From positions 4,402,001 to 4,466,000 of the forward strand of contig CM055615.1 in the NCBI GenBank assembly GCA_029379385.1: a stretch of DNA of 64,000 nucleotides, given 5' to 3'. The position numbers and the translations under genes are program-made. This document shows, piece after piece, positions 24,636 to 36,818 of the stretch (positions within the stretch are counted from its first letter, which is position 1; each line of letters starts with the position of its first letter). The notes beneath the pieces were generated by a model. That model had not been told where the DNA came from. It did not search any database and saw nothing but the letters and a program-made list of their open reading frames with translations. Origin of the DNA: Quillaja saponaria (taxonomy: Eukaryota; Streptophyta; Magnoliopsida; Fabales; Quillajaceae).

Positions 24636-25070
24636 CGGAGAGTTTGGCAGCAAAGGAGATTTTGGCATCTCATACTGGAAATCAAGGATGAAAATTTGTA
24701 GTCACAGTAAAACTATGGGGTATCTAATTTTGTATGATGTAATAGTCTAGTATTTGTTTTGTTTATGATGTGGATAAAGCGAAGCTCCTTGTTGTCTTTG
24801 GGTTGTTGTTGTGTAAGAATAGGAGTTTATAGGTTTGTATTTTAAGTCATGTTCCAAATTACAAAGAACCTCTGTCGAAATTTTCAGTAAGTTATGATTT
24901 GTTTCAATCAACAAATTTTTAGCTGTTAACTTTTGTTTCGATAAATTCTTGGTTTTATTTATTAGTTAGTCAAGAGTCATAATTGTTTTTTTTTTTTTTT
25001 TTGAGTTAGGGTTACGAAGGTTTGGTTCCCATTCATTCTGCCAGTCAAGCCTTTGTTTAGAGGTGTGATA
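24636..25070 (+). mobile_element. Gypsy LTR 3' fragment, plus orientation
   Basis: The sequence matches 5370-5791: TCAAGGATGAAAATTTGTAGTCAC, a GAAGCTCCTTGTTGTC block, GTTAGGGTTACGAAGGTTTGG, ending GAGGTGTGATA. It directly precedes the 80 bp that lead into the right inverted-repeat arm. With 4893-5791 it may be the remnant LTR pair of an older plus-strand element into which the minus-strand element inserted. Confidence 0.7.
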
Positions 25071-26574
25071 GTCTCATCACAAATGGGAAAGCATTCCAAA
25101 GGACATGTGCTTGGATGATTAATGCCACAAACAAAAAAATACATTAATAAATAAATACACAAAAATAAGAAAACTTCTCATCATTTACAAATAAAAATAA
25201 AATAACTATCCATCATATTCACTAATCCAACTGATTTCTAGCCATAAGATAAGACTTTCTTAAAATTTGACTAATCAATTAACTATTCATCATTGCTCAT
25301 TTCCTTGTTAAATTATATATAATTAATTAATATTTTATATTTTAATATTAATTAATAAAAAAAATTAATTAATAGACTTATAAAATTTTGAGGTTTATAA
25401 ATACTTCTACTCTAAGACTTGTAAAATTTATATCTTGATGACAATTTAATTCTTGCCTAAAGTGTTTGCTTTTTTCCATAACAGCTAGCTAGCTTTGACT
25501 TTCTCTGCTTAGTGTCTTTCAAAGAACTACCTCGAACATAAGAATGAATCAACAGCACTTTCTTTCTTTTTAATCTGAATTATTGAGTCTAAAGTTAAAT
25601 TGTGTGATGATTATATTTCACATTTTACTGTGTGTTTTCATTCTTTATGGAAAAGAAAAAAACAAAAACAATTTCTATTAAATCTATCAAGCTTCATCAG
25701 CTATCAATCTTCATTTAAGAAGTGTGGTGTATCACAATCTAGCTTTTAATTATCAATTTAATGTAGTTGTTAAAAGTTATTGTGTAAGTTTTGGTATCCA
25801 CAAGTTTAGGAAAACAAACCATATAGTAGTAGTTGGATTAGGTAGTAAAAGTTGTATATGTTATATAACTTCGCTAAATGTAAAGTTTCGTATGTTGTTC
25901 TGTATTCTTACTTTTCCTCTTTGAACAAAGCTTACAATTGGTATCAAAGCTATCTTGATCCTTGATCTTGATAAAACTCAAAACGAAATCTATGATCCTC
26001 AATCAACTTCTCTACTACTCACAAACTCGGTTTAGTGGGTAATTTTTTTACCAAATTTACCCACAATGATTTTGAAGTAAAATATATGTCTATAATAATT
26101 TTAATCATTTTTTTTTTTGTGTGTGTAAATAACACGAACCTGTTAATAAACATATCCTCCCATAATATTCATAAAACAAATTTTATCCCATTTATCATTC
26201 ATGTCTCATCACAAATCGAAAGTATTTTCAATATTTCATTACAAAACATTAAATCAACAAAAATGTCAACACATATAGTTCAATAATAAAATAACCTAAT
26301 AGAACAACCAACTAGATAGCTATAGGTCATCAAGATCATCATCATTGTCATCATCCACATGAAGATTCTCTTCACTATCTCGATGACCACCTTCATCATC
26401 ATCTACGCCGATAGGGGAAGCACCACATGCATTTGTTAAAAAAATGTAAGTAATTTGTAACTGCATTATCTATTAATATAAATTAAACATAGCTTTACCA
26501 ACAACAACAAAAAACTCGTATATCCATATGTTGCAACAATTAAAAGGAAAAGGAGTACTCAAGACCCATTTTTT

Positions 26575-26977
26575 CTATTACTTTGGAAAGGTTGCATGTG
26601 CATAATCAATTCACGAAGAATTAAAGTAAAAACAAGACAATTGCAAGGATGTGTATCACTCTAACTATTGTTGTCAATTCAAGCAAATTCTAACTCAGAA
26701 CTAAGAAAGTTAAATAAGTCAAGCAAATTTAACCAACAATTTAGAGAAAGGATATCTGCTAGATATGATTGTCCAATTTTTTCTACACTGTAATAAACAC
26801 ATCAACTGAAACCTTAATGTAGAGAAATACTATCTGCTAGATATTATTAAAGAAAAAACTTCCAATAGTCAAAAGTTCTTAATGATAATGTAACTAAATT
26901 GTGATATATCTTCAAATATAACAATAATTTCAATAACGATGCTAGTTCTGTATTATCTTTCATCTTTCGCTATCTAC
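26575..26977 (-). other. 403 bp block present only in the right arm
   Basis: The left arm reads straight through at about 3430 (TTAGATGTC then AAAAATGGGTC) where the right arm has this block. On the minus strand the block can be placed to begin GTAGATAG and end AAAGTAATAG, so it has GT...AG ends. It contains two near-copies of TATCTGCTAGATAT (26752 and 26830 areas). It has no coding capacity. Confidence 0.6.
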
Positions 26978-27649
26978 AGACATCTAAGGATTCAAGTTGT
27001 CCATGTCTCCCTGCATTTGTGGACAGCCAACTGACATCCTTAAGGTCAATTCTCAGTTCCTGATTGTCATGTAGTGTAGAAAATCTGCTAAAATTTGACA
27101 GATCATGGTCCTTTTGCATTTTGAAAAATTAAAATTAAAATTTTGGCAACATAAATGGCACAAGAGCAAAGTGTGACCTGAAGGTCTACATTAACCAAAG
27201 TTAAACATACATACCAATATCATAGAATAAGACACGTGACGAAATTAATAGCAGAGAGTGAATGAGAGAGAATCAATTAAACCTCAAGAACCTCAATTGG
27301 TTGATTAAACTTACCAGGCTTAATATATTCTAAAGGCATGTGATCTTTCTTAAACTTCATATACCAAATTAGTAATAAGCCTAAACATGTGGCAACCAAA
27401 TCAGTAATACAATGATAAATATATTTAAGGAATAGAACCATTTATCCTTTGTTAAAGTGAATATCATCTATAAAATCTGTAGTGTTATGAGCAGAGACAT
27501 AATAATTTTTTATACACTACAGGCGAAAAATGATTTTTTTTTTTTTTTTCTTTTTCAGAATACTATTAAATTTGAGAAGTGGGGAATAAGTTGACCTCGA
27601 TTTCAAGATCGACTAGAAGGACTGCAAACTTTTTTCTTTCTTCCCTAAA

Positions 27650-27853
27650 TTGAAGTTATCAATTGTAACCTATAGAATTAATATGATTGATGAATATAAC
27701 ACATCAAAAGCCATTAGTATGAGAAAATTAAGTAGAAGGACCACCGAAAAATTTATAAGAGACCAACAAACAATTGTACGTCATGTAGATTATAGCTATG
27801 CCTTCCATGTGGAAGAGTTTTGTTCATGGGCCTATCAAGAAATCCTTCTATAA
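27650..27853 (+). CDS. Unrecognised 67-residue open frame (right arm copy)
   Basis: This is the counterpart of the minus-strand frame at 2551-2754, on the plus strand because the arm is inverted. Length, start and stop are the same, and about 60 of 67 residues are identical. No known domain is visible. It lies just outside the GATC-rich element at 27893, as its partner does. The only argument that it is coding is that the frame is kept open in both copies. Confidence 0.2.
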   Translation: MKLSIVTYRINMIDEYNTSKAISMRKLSRRTTEKFIRDQQTIVRHVDYSYAFHVEEFCSWAYQEILL

Positions 27854-27892
27854 TAGGTGATTTAGAATTGAGGTAGAAGATTCTAGTAACTA

Positions 27893-28725
27893 TAGTTGGG
27901 AATGGATCGATTCAAGTTTGACCCGATCTGATCCAACATGTGATTCAAAGGGTTTTGGATTAGATCCAATTTAACATTATTTGATCTGACCCGAATTGAT
28001 CCGTTTTAGTTCTAATTATTTTTAACAAAAAAAATTTCTTTCTTTTCCTTTTTAATAATAAAAAAAATTGATTGCTAACCCAAAAAAAAATAAAAATATT
28101 ACAACTAGAAAATATAAGTAGAAGATAACATATGCATCGGATCAAATCTGATCCATAGATCATGATGGATAGATTCGACCCATCCTGATTTTATTTATTT
28201 TTTAAAAAAATAAAAATCTTTCACGATTTGAAATTTATACATTAGTCAAAATGGAAGCTAATTTTAAATCAAAATAAACTAATCAATTTAATTTCAAAAT
28301 ATTATTTTAGGAAACTATCCAAAATTTAATAGGCAATAATGGATAATGATGTTCTATTTTCTTTCTTTTAACAAAGTTCCTTACATAGACCTGTAACAAC
28401 TTAAGTAAATAATTAATAAAAAAATTTAGATAACTATTTAAATAAATAATTTATTTTGTCAACCCTTGACATTATTTTAAATTATATTTTATTTTATTAT
28501 ATAGGCATTGTACATTTTTATACAATCTTAATTATTTGTGAGTAACACACGCGAACAAAAAAATTAAAAAAAAAACCCGACTAATCATGAATAATCTGAC
28601 TCAATCCTACAATTCATTGTTCATGATCCGATCCAATCTAAATTAAGAAACTGATCCAGCAACTTGGATATTATCCAATCCACTAGCATTGGATCGGGTT
28701 GGATCCAACCTAACTCATTGCCAAA
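27893..28725. mobile_element. GATC-rich MITE-like element (right arm copy)
   Basis: This is the inverted counterpart of 1684-2512. It begins at TAGTTGGGAATGGATCG and ends at the GGATCGGGTTGGATCC block before CTCATTGCCAAATACAC. Presence at the same position of both arms shows it was inserted before the arms were copied. Confidence 0.5.
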
Positions 28726-29819
28726 TACACTAGGAACAGATGAAGGGCATACTAAACCATCCTGCAAATCTACTTCAGATAACATGACCCACAGTTGACA
28801 TACATTTTCGCATTGCCGTTCTCCATAAATTACATACACAATCATCATGCAAATCTGGCAATCATAGTCAGTTGAAACTGATTAAGAACACTATATACTT
28901 GACCTTGTTCCAGTCTCTTATCAGAAATCCCGATACAATCTGTGAAGGTGAAGAAAAATTATGGAAAATAAAAAACGTCTCATAATGAACAAAATTTCTA
29001 GTTCATATTACTTAGAATTGATATACTGCAAAACAAAAGAACTATGAAACACAGTAAAATGTGGAATATAATCATCACAGATTTTGACTTTAGCTCAATA
29101 ATTCAGAAACAAATAAAAAGACTCTGACGTTGAATCGTTCTTATGTTTGATGTAGTTCTTTGGAAGACACTGTGCAGAGAAAGTTAAAGCTAGCTAGCTA
29201 TAGCTATTATGGAAAAAAGAGAACGCTTCCCGTAAGAATTAAACTGTCATCAAGATATAAATTTTATAATTCTTGAAGTAGATACATTTATAAACATCAA
29301 AATTTTATAAATCTATTTATTACATTTTTTTGGTAATTAATATTAGGAGTTGCTAAGTATTGGTAATTTACCAAATTACAATTTTCAAAAAGTCATTAAG
29401 TTTGATCACCATTATATCTTTTTCTATAAATAATATTAATTATTAAAATGACTAAAATAGCATTTCATAAAAAATATTGTAACTTTTATGATTCCAGTAA
29501 AAATTCTGTTTTAGTTTTAGCTATGTCTTCCGGTATGTAATTGGAGTTATGGATCAACTGGCCAATATATATTTTGAACTTAGTCTTAAGACTTTTTTGT
29601 TTTCCTGTTATTGTGCTAATTTATTTTTTTGGTAAGTAATGTATTTGGATAAAATATAATGAGAAAGATTAGAAAATAATGATTTGTAACTATTGGAATG
29701 TATATCTCTAAGAAAAATTAAAAAAAAAAAGAAAAGAATTAGTGCTAAAAAATAGATGAAAATAAAATAAATATAATGAGTTCATGTTAAAAAAATTGAG
29801 CGTAACTTTCCCCTTTCCC

Positions 29820-31070
29820 TCGAATGCTTTCCCATTTATAGTGAGACACCACCAATGGCCCAAAACTCAGAACTACTGATTCCCAAAATATCAGTTGAAT
29901 CACATGCGGGAACTGCACATTGGCAGCTGGGATAAAAAGTTATGTGAGCATGGATCACATGCAAACACACCTCAGCACGCCTTTGCATGCATGCATCTCA
30001 TATTCCTTGAATTTAAATTATATATTAAACAGGATTAATGAAATTTTTTTTGATGTTTTAAAATATGTTTTTTATAAAAATTTAATTTTTTTTTATTATT
30101 CATTTTTAGTATAACATCAAACTCTTTAATTTACACAAATAATTTTTAATAGTGATAGGATTTTATTTTATTTTTCTATCTTAATAGTAATCAAAATGAA
30201 ATTATTTTATATTTAAAGTGATATTTTGAGGAAAAAAATATTTATAACTATTTATAGTAGTGAAATATAACCTATTTGTGATAGTAAATTTAACGAAAAT
30301 ATCTTGATAATACAAATGTTTGACAAAATAAACTTAAATTATTTGTGATATAACATAATTGGTTTCTAAGTATTAATAGAGTGGATCGAAGATGAAAGAT
30401 AAAAAATGAAAGAAGGAATATAGGTTTTTTTTTTTGGTACTAAATTTAACAAGACTTTTAATAGTTATATGATTGTAATTATTATTATTTTTATTTTTTG
30501 TTAATAAATTTTTAATAAAAATTAAATTGAATTAATCATAAAGTTTAAATCTAATTGGTTTTAGAGGTGATTTTTTCTTTGTTTCTGACATTGGAATGAA
30601 AGCATCTATTAGAATCTTGATAAATATCGTTGTTACAATTATTTTTCTTGTTATTACTTATAGGTTAAAACATTCTTGATTGTGCACTTAAAGTTTCAAA
30701 AAATAATTTTGTGACTAGTTAGTTTATCTTAATTTTCATCTCTAACAAGTATTTTATATTATACATACATATATATATATATATATGTATAAAATAAAAT
30801 GGAAAGTAGAAAAATATATGAGTTCCAATATTAAAGCATTCAAGAATATATGTAAAATATTAAAAAATATATGTACAGTAAAAAAATTAAATTTAAAAAA
30901 CATTTTATATGACCAATTTTTTTTAAAAAAAGTTATATTATATTAAGTTTTTATCAATTTTTTTATAAATTATACATAATTTTAAATCATATAAATATGG
31001 CTCACGTGCACCGTGTATCCCATATAAATTAGTTAATTAATAGTGTCATTAGGTTTTCTTCTGCACTTCT
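29820..31070. repeat. Kunitz-flank distal segment, copy 1
   Basis: This is collinear with 33690-34805. Shared landmarks: GCACATTGGCAGCTGGGATAA, CTATCTTAATAGTAAT, GATGAAAGATAAAAAATGAA, TATATGATTGTAATTATTAT, ATCTTGATAAATATC, and the ATATAAATATGRCTCACG block before TTAGTTAATTAATAGTGTC. The outer part of the same sequence also forms the end of both large inverted-repeat arms. An (AT)n tract lies at 30766-30787. Confidence 0.85.
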
Positions 31071-31560
31071 TTTGGATTTGATGATCTTGTTTGCTAATTA
31101 GATTTTTGAGAAAAGAAAACTACAATGGAAAATGAAATTCATTCCTGTGATATCAAATTGCAAAATCTAAACCACTCAGAACTTCACAAGGATAAAAATA
31201 AAATCAACTATAAGATGATTATCCCTATTATATATGTATTATGAGTTTTTCTAATGAATTAAAAATAAACAGAAATTGAACAAGTTAATTAACACACAAA
31301 GTTTATTATGATAATTTATCGAAATTTAATTTTTTATATTTGTTTTACAAGTAGGGATATAAATGGATAAAGTCATTGGTTGGATATCTCGTCTAATCCG
31401 ATCCATTATGAAATGTCTTTATCTTGTTTTATAGACAAGAAGATAATGGCGTGTGACTAAAGGACAGAAAAATCGTAACTACTAAACAAACAAAAGTAGT
31501 CCCGTTAGGAGAATCAAACGTGCTAAATTAATCTCTGATGTAAAACATGAATTTTTACAA
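31046..31560 (+). repeat. Kunitz 5'-flank segment, copy 1 (no gene attached)
   Basis: This is collinear with the region directly upstream of the Kunitz gene (38690-39200) and with 36819-37410. Landmarks: CTAAACCACTCAGAACTTC, CACAAGGATAAAAATAAAATC, CCTATTATATATGTATTATGAG, TCATCTTGTTTTA-type block before GACAAGAAGA, and AATCAAACGTGCTAAATTAAT. The Kunitz gene would be expected about 100 bp further on, but instead the CATGTGGGATTAAA-type segment follows. Confidence 0.85.
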
Positions 31561-31569
31561 AAAATTAAA

Positions 31570-32830
31570 AATTAATTTCTCTATTATGTTTTCTATGTGG
31601 GATTAAAAAATAGAATTATAATGTAAAAAAAAAAACCCAAGAAAGGAGAGAGCAAGAGTCATTAAATTTTATACAACCTTCGTATTGATTAAAGCGACTC
31701 ATAAGTTACAACGTACACAAATAATGGTTTGTTACATCCATCATTGAAAGGCTTGTTGTTTGGATGTCGGTCTGTATATATTAGGAGGATAGTTGATTAT
31801 TAACATATATATTGTGGTGGTGAATTGTTTTCAGAATTAATATAGTTATTATAGAAGCTGTCAGTTGGTTCATCTTGTAAAATCTCTTGATGTCATATAT
31901 AGTGCACATAGAACTCTCAAAAAAAAAAAAATAATAATAATAATAAGTAGATGCATCAGTATTTAACTCGTCCAACAAAGAGTAATGATTGCAATGGTTT
32001 TAGAATTAGACTGATTGATATACATTGTGATTATGATAATTTTAAATATCAGATTTTAAAATATGGCCAATGTGATATTGTAAAATATGATAATTTAAAA
32101 TAAGATAAAATAAAATAAAAGAATAAAATAAATTGAGATATAATATTTTTGGTTATCATAGGCAGTGTGATTATGATAATTTAAAATATGACCAAGTTGC
32201 GGACCACCAACCTCATTAATTACATAAAATATTATTGGTAAACTAAGTCTAAGCTTATTAAATTCACTAAACACGACTAATTTGTCTCTTATAAAATTAG
32301 AGATTGTCTTATTATTGCTTACCATTTTTTATTTGTGACGACTGTCATTCTATTAGTGACAAAAAAGTGTTGTTACTATATCTACAATTTCATTGTAGCG
32401 ATAATTTCTTGTTCATTTGTTGCCTAGTATAATTTTATGTTTCATTTGTCTGATCACTTGAGGTTAATTTGACCACAAATTAAGTTAATTTTATGAAGAA
32501 AAAAAGTAGATAAATTAGGAGGATAGTTGAACCATAAGTATCAGACTCAGCCTTCAAAGAGTAACGATTGCCACGGTTCTCAAAACAAGACTGATTGATA
32601 TACGTTGTGATTATGATAATTAGAGGATAGTTGGCTATGAACATATATTGTGGTGGTTAAATGGTTTTCGGAATTAATATAGTTATTATAGAAGCTATAA
32701 GTTAGTTCACCTAGTAAAATATGTTAGTGTTAGAGATAGTGCACACAGGACTCTTGGTAAAAACAGAAAAGAAAAGAAAAGTAGACGCATCAGTATCAAA
32801 CCCAGCTGACAGAGAGTAACGATTGCAATG
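31570..32830. repeat. Local duplicated block around 200 bp units
   Basis: A ~200 bp unit (GATAGTTG...TATTGTGGTGGT...GGAATTAATATAGTTATTATAGAAGCT...GAGAGTAACGATTGCAATGGTT) occurs at about 31785-31995 and 32625-32845, with a partial third copy at 32520-32610. The stretch also holds CTAAGTCTAAGCTTATTAAATT (32241), shared with 37483 and, inverted, 41770. No gene is seen. Confidence 0.75.
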
Positions 32831-33059
32831 GTTCTCATAATTAGACTGTTGATTTCTTTAATCTCTATATCCCATAATTCAAGGAATCAAGCTAAAAGGA
32901 CATAAAGAAGCTTAACTAATAAGTTGCCAATATTTCTTGGAGTGAGCCAATAAAAATTTATGCCACATCTCAAACAAGATAAATTGTATATTACTCCCCA
33001 TAGCACCAATTCTCTTTTATTTTTAGAGATGCACATTTCAATAGTTAGTCTTAAGATTA

Positions 33060-33485
33060 AGACTTGGTTTGGTAATGCTGTAATTTTTTAAAAGCTGCTG
33101 TAACTTTTATACTGTTAAAAAGCAGTTGTCAAAAAGTCACAGCAACTATGTTGGGTAAATTTTTTATAAGAGTTATTGTAGGTAGTAAAAACAATAAACA
33201 AAATAATTAGTAAAACAAATAATAAATTGCTGTGATATATAAAATAATAAAAATAGACATTATTAATTTAAATTTTATTTAGAAGAGAAAAATTTAATGG
33301 TTTATAAATTAATTGAATATATATTTGGTAATTTTATAAAATTAATAAAGTAATTTTTATACTTTTAATTTTAAAAAGTCCACAGCTAGCTTTTAAAAAC
33401 ATTACTTGGAGTGCTTCTAAAATCACCTATGACTTTTTGAAAACAATAGAAGAAGCGTCCTTAAAAAAAACTAACCAAACAATAT
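33060..33485. mobile_element. MITE-like element
   Basis: The ends are GACTTGGTTTGGTAATGCTG at the left and the imperfect complement CTAACCAAACAATATTGAG at the right, around a non-coding core rich in AAAAGCTGCTGTAAC-type words. The left end recurs at 40980-41000. The terminal repeats are imperfect and no target duplication was resolved. Confidence 0.45.
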
Positions 33486-33689
33486 TGAGGTATTATAATT
33501 TTTAAAAAGTTAAAATATATTAACAATATTATCATACTCAACTTAAATCAAAGAAAGAACCATATCCACTATAGATACATCCAAACACGTTAAAAATATA
33601 TTAATGACAATATTTTGTATACAATGTAATAATAAAATAATAGTAATGATGATAAGTTTTTGTAATAATCACCTAATCATGGAAAACAT

Positions 33690-34805
33690 GTAAACGAACA
33701 TGTCCGCTGGAATATTCCTTTTCCATATGATGTGAACACCAACGGCCCACAACAGCACATTGCCAGTTGGGGTAAAAAATATGTAAGCATGGAATATTCC
33801 TTGAATTTATATTATAATTAAACAAGTTTAATGATAAAATTTTTAAAATATTTTTTTATTAAAATTTAACTTTTATTATTATTCATTTTTAATTTAACTT
33901 CTAACTCATTTTTAGTAGTGGTAGGATTATTTTTCTAATTTTCTATCTTAATAGTAATAAAAGTGAAATTTTTTTTATTTATATTAATAAATTTTAAAAA
34001 TAATAAAATTTAATAATAATAACTTTATATTCAATGTAATATTTAAAAAAAAAACTATTTATAACTATTGATAGCAATAAGTATAATATGTTTGTGATAG
34101 TAAATTTAACAAAATTAGTCTTGATAATACCAATGTTTAACAACAAAAAAAAAAAGTAGATTATTTGTGATAAAAAAATTTTAGGTTTCTAAATATTAGT
34201 AAGGAGGATCGGAGATGAAAGATGGAAAATAAAAGAAGGAATATAGTGGTTTTTTTTTGGTAATAAATTGAAGAAGATTTTTTATAGTTATATGATTGTA
34301 ATTATTATTATTGTTAATAAACTTTTAATAAAAATGAAATTGAATCAATCGTAAAGTTTAAATCTAAAGATTTTGTAGATGAATTTTTTTTTTTCCTGAT
34401 AATTCATTGGGATGAAAACATCTATCATAATCTTGATAAATATCATTGTTGTGCTTCCTTTTGTTATATAATAAATCATTCCTAATTATGCAGAAATTTT
34501 ACAAAATAATATTGCGACTACTAAGTTTATCTTCATTTTGATCTCTGACAAGTTTTTCCTTATCTAATAAAATGGAAAGAGGAAAATATATGAGTTCAAA
34601 TATTAAAGAATGCAAGAATATAAGTACAATATGAAAAATATATATAGAGGAAAAATTAAATTTACAAATATTTTATAAGACCAAATTAAAAAAAAAAAAA
34701 ATTATACATATTGTAAAAGTTATATAAATATGACTCACGAGCATGTGCAATGTGCAATGTATGTCCCATCAAATTAGTTAATTAATAGTGTCTGTAGGTT
34801 TTCTT
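33690..34805. repeat. Kunitz-flank distal segment, copy 2
   Basis: This is a direct diverged copy of 29820-31070. It ends exactly at the target site of the Mutator-like element that follows, and the paralogous sequence resumes at 36819 on the other side of that element. Confidence 0.85.
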
Positions 34806-36818
34806 GAAAAAACACTTTAAAATGGATCAATTTTAGAATTTAATTTTAAAATGGACCAAATTTGAAACAAAAATAAAAAATGGACCAAAAATTACACTTT
34901 GTGGGTTGAACCAATGAAGTTTGCAGCAACCGTGATGACCCACTAACATAGTTAGCACACTTCATGTGTTGGGCTACCGAACATAAATAATGACTTCGTG
35001 ACTTCAAGTCACGAAGTATGAAGTCACACCTCGTGACTTCAGTCACTGCCATAATTACAGCATAAAAGTTCTGAGGAAGGAGTTTGAACGTGCTGCCCAC
35101 ATTATTCAGTATGATCCAAATCCATATGTGACACTCTTTGAACGTTATCGTAGTTGACCAACTTGAGTTAGAAGTAGGTATTGATATGATAAATGTAATT
35201 CTCAGTTGTAAAGTTTTGCATTTCATGTTCAACTCTATGTTACGTCTCTGTTTTTTGTAAGTTATTAAGGTTTTGAAATGCAACCCATCACTTTTATTTC
35301 AATAAATCGTAGTAATTTTAGCAACATTGAAAGCATGAATCATTCTTAATCAGAAGGAGAAGAGATGTGCACTGTTTTCATTTCCAAGGACTTCAGATGA
35401 TCATAAATTGAGAATAAAAAAATTGAAAGAATAGATCAAAGTATTAAATATAAATATCTTGTTTTTTAACAAGAAACTAGAGGAATCGTTTGCTTAGGTA
35501 ATTATACTTTACAGGAAGAAAAAATGTCTTAACAAAAAAATATTAGACCCTTACCCAAAAAATAAAAATATAGACGATGTAGATGAACTTTTATTTTTCA
35601 ATAAGAGCAAGATCTAGGTAGGGGTATGCATGATTGGTTTCGATTATTTAACTTTTGAGTTAGGTTATCAAGTCTAAAGTCTAAGATGCCATTGTCTTAT
35701 AAAATTATAATTTTAAATCAAAAAATCATGACTAATAAAAAAAATAATTTAAAATTACTTATAAGTATGTTTTAACAAAAATAATATATAATAAAATACG
35801 TATTTTCTCACAAAAAATAAAAAATTATAATTGTATTTAATTTGTGTTAGCCATAATAAATCATAATTAAATCCAAAATCAATTATTTCATATAAAAAAT
35901 AAAACATTAACCAACTTAAACTTTTAATCTAACCACCCTAATTTTTAAAAGATTCAGTTCAATTTGATCGGTTTAATCTAAACCTAAACACCCTAAATTT
36001 AGGTAATGAAGCATAAGAAAACTAAGAGAAAGAAATTGCATTCAAGCTCCAAAATGGAAACATGCACAAAATGTGATATTTTAAAAATAATCAGTTAAAC
36101 AATTAATTTATCAAATACTAATATAATTTTTAACCCGATTATTTTATCGATTATAGGTAAATATTACTAAATGTTCCTCTTAAAAACAAATACAGATTAA
36201 AATAAATAAATAAATGTAAATTCAGATTTTCTTTTAATAAAAAAAGAAAAGAAATATAGACTGACCTCCCTCATCCAGCAAATAGGAGTAGGGGCTTAGT
36301 ATTGATTTTGAATGCTAATTTGGTTTACATAATCTTGTTTTAGTAGTAAAACTGAAATTTGTTAAACCACGATGTGAGTTGCAAATTAATAACTCAGTCG
36401 ATTTGAGGTTAAGCAATATATAATAACTCTTTTTTAATGCAAATAAAGACTTTGAAAAACCTTATTATAGTTTGACAAGAAACCTGAGTCAGAAAGATAA
36501 TACCAACTTCCAACAAGGTGAGAAATACTCAAACTCAAATCTTGAAAGAGAAACCTACGTTGACCCCTTCTTCGAAGATCATCACAAAAACCAAAAAAGG
36601 ATGGCAGTGACTTCAAGTTACGAAGTCACTATCCATGTTCAGCAGCTCAACACACCAAATGTACTGACTGGGTTAGTGAGCCATCCCGGTTGCTGCAATC
36701 TTCGTGGATTCAACCCATGAAGTGAAGTGTAATTTTTGGTCAATTTCCAATTTTTATTTCAAATTTGGTCCATTTTAAAATTAAGTTCTAAAATTTAGTC
36801 CCTTTGAGATATTTTTCT
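34806..36818. mobile_element. Mutator-like non-autonomous element with 9 bp target duplication
   Basis: Long terminal inverted repeats of about 240 bp lie at 34806-35050 and 36600-36818. They share TTTTAAAATGGACCAAATTTG, GACCAAAAATTACACTT, GGGTTGAA, GCAGCAACCG and GTGACTTCGT-type blocks. The 9 bp sequence GGTTTTCTT is repeated directly on both sides (34797-34805 and 36819-36827). The paralogous flank at 31052-31060 has a single GGTTTTCTT with the same neighbours, so it is a preserved empty site. Long terminal repeats and a 9 bp duplication are typical of Mutator-like elements. No transposase is seen. The open frames at 34846-35283 (minus) and 36472-36720 (plus) lie largely in the terminal repeats and are probably not genes. 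Confidence 0.9.
35000..35022. repeat. Perfect 11 bp palindrome in the left terminal repeat
   Basis: CTTCGTGACTT and AAGTCACGAAG are separated by one base, close to 35000. Related GTGACTTCA words recur nearby, so the inner ends of the terminal repeats contain small nested inverted repeats. Confidence 0.7.

Larger units (their letters stand above)
25385..29330. mobile_element. TIR-bounded unit inside the right arm
   Basis: This is the inverted-arm copy of the unit at 1067-4659. Its terminal inverted repeats are near 25385-25640 and 29030-29330. It is longer than the left copy because of the 403 bp block at 26575-26977. Its internal GATC-rich element (27893-28725) and the small open frames correspond one for one to those of the left copy. 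Confidence 0.55.
25150..30425 (-). repeat. Right arm of the ~5 kb inverted repeat
   Basis: This is the reverse-complement partner of 1-4850. Its inner edge is near 25150: there the left arm runs into a gypsy LTR, while the right arm has about 80 bp of different sequence (25070-25150) and then another LTR fragment in the same orientation as the left one. The outer part (about 29820-30600) has a third, more diverged direct copy at 33690-34400, so this sequence also belongs to the Kunitz-flank duplication family. The right arm is about 400 bp longer, mostly because of the block at 26575-26977 that the left arm lacks. Confidence 0.93.

Noticed and set aside
14900..24640. 5 bp target duplication of the minus-strand gypsy element
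   Set aside because: The outer end of the left LTR is missing, so the pair (CGGAG at the right) cannot be tested.
34846..35283. 145-codon minus-strand open frame
   Set aside because: It lies largely in the terminal inverted repeat of the Mutator-like element and contains its small palindromes. No family match and no conserved counterpart in the other terminal repeat.
36472..36720. 82-codon plus-strand open frame
   Set aside because: It covers the other terminal inverted repeat of the same element; chance frame.
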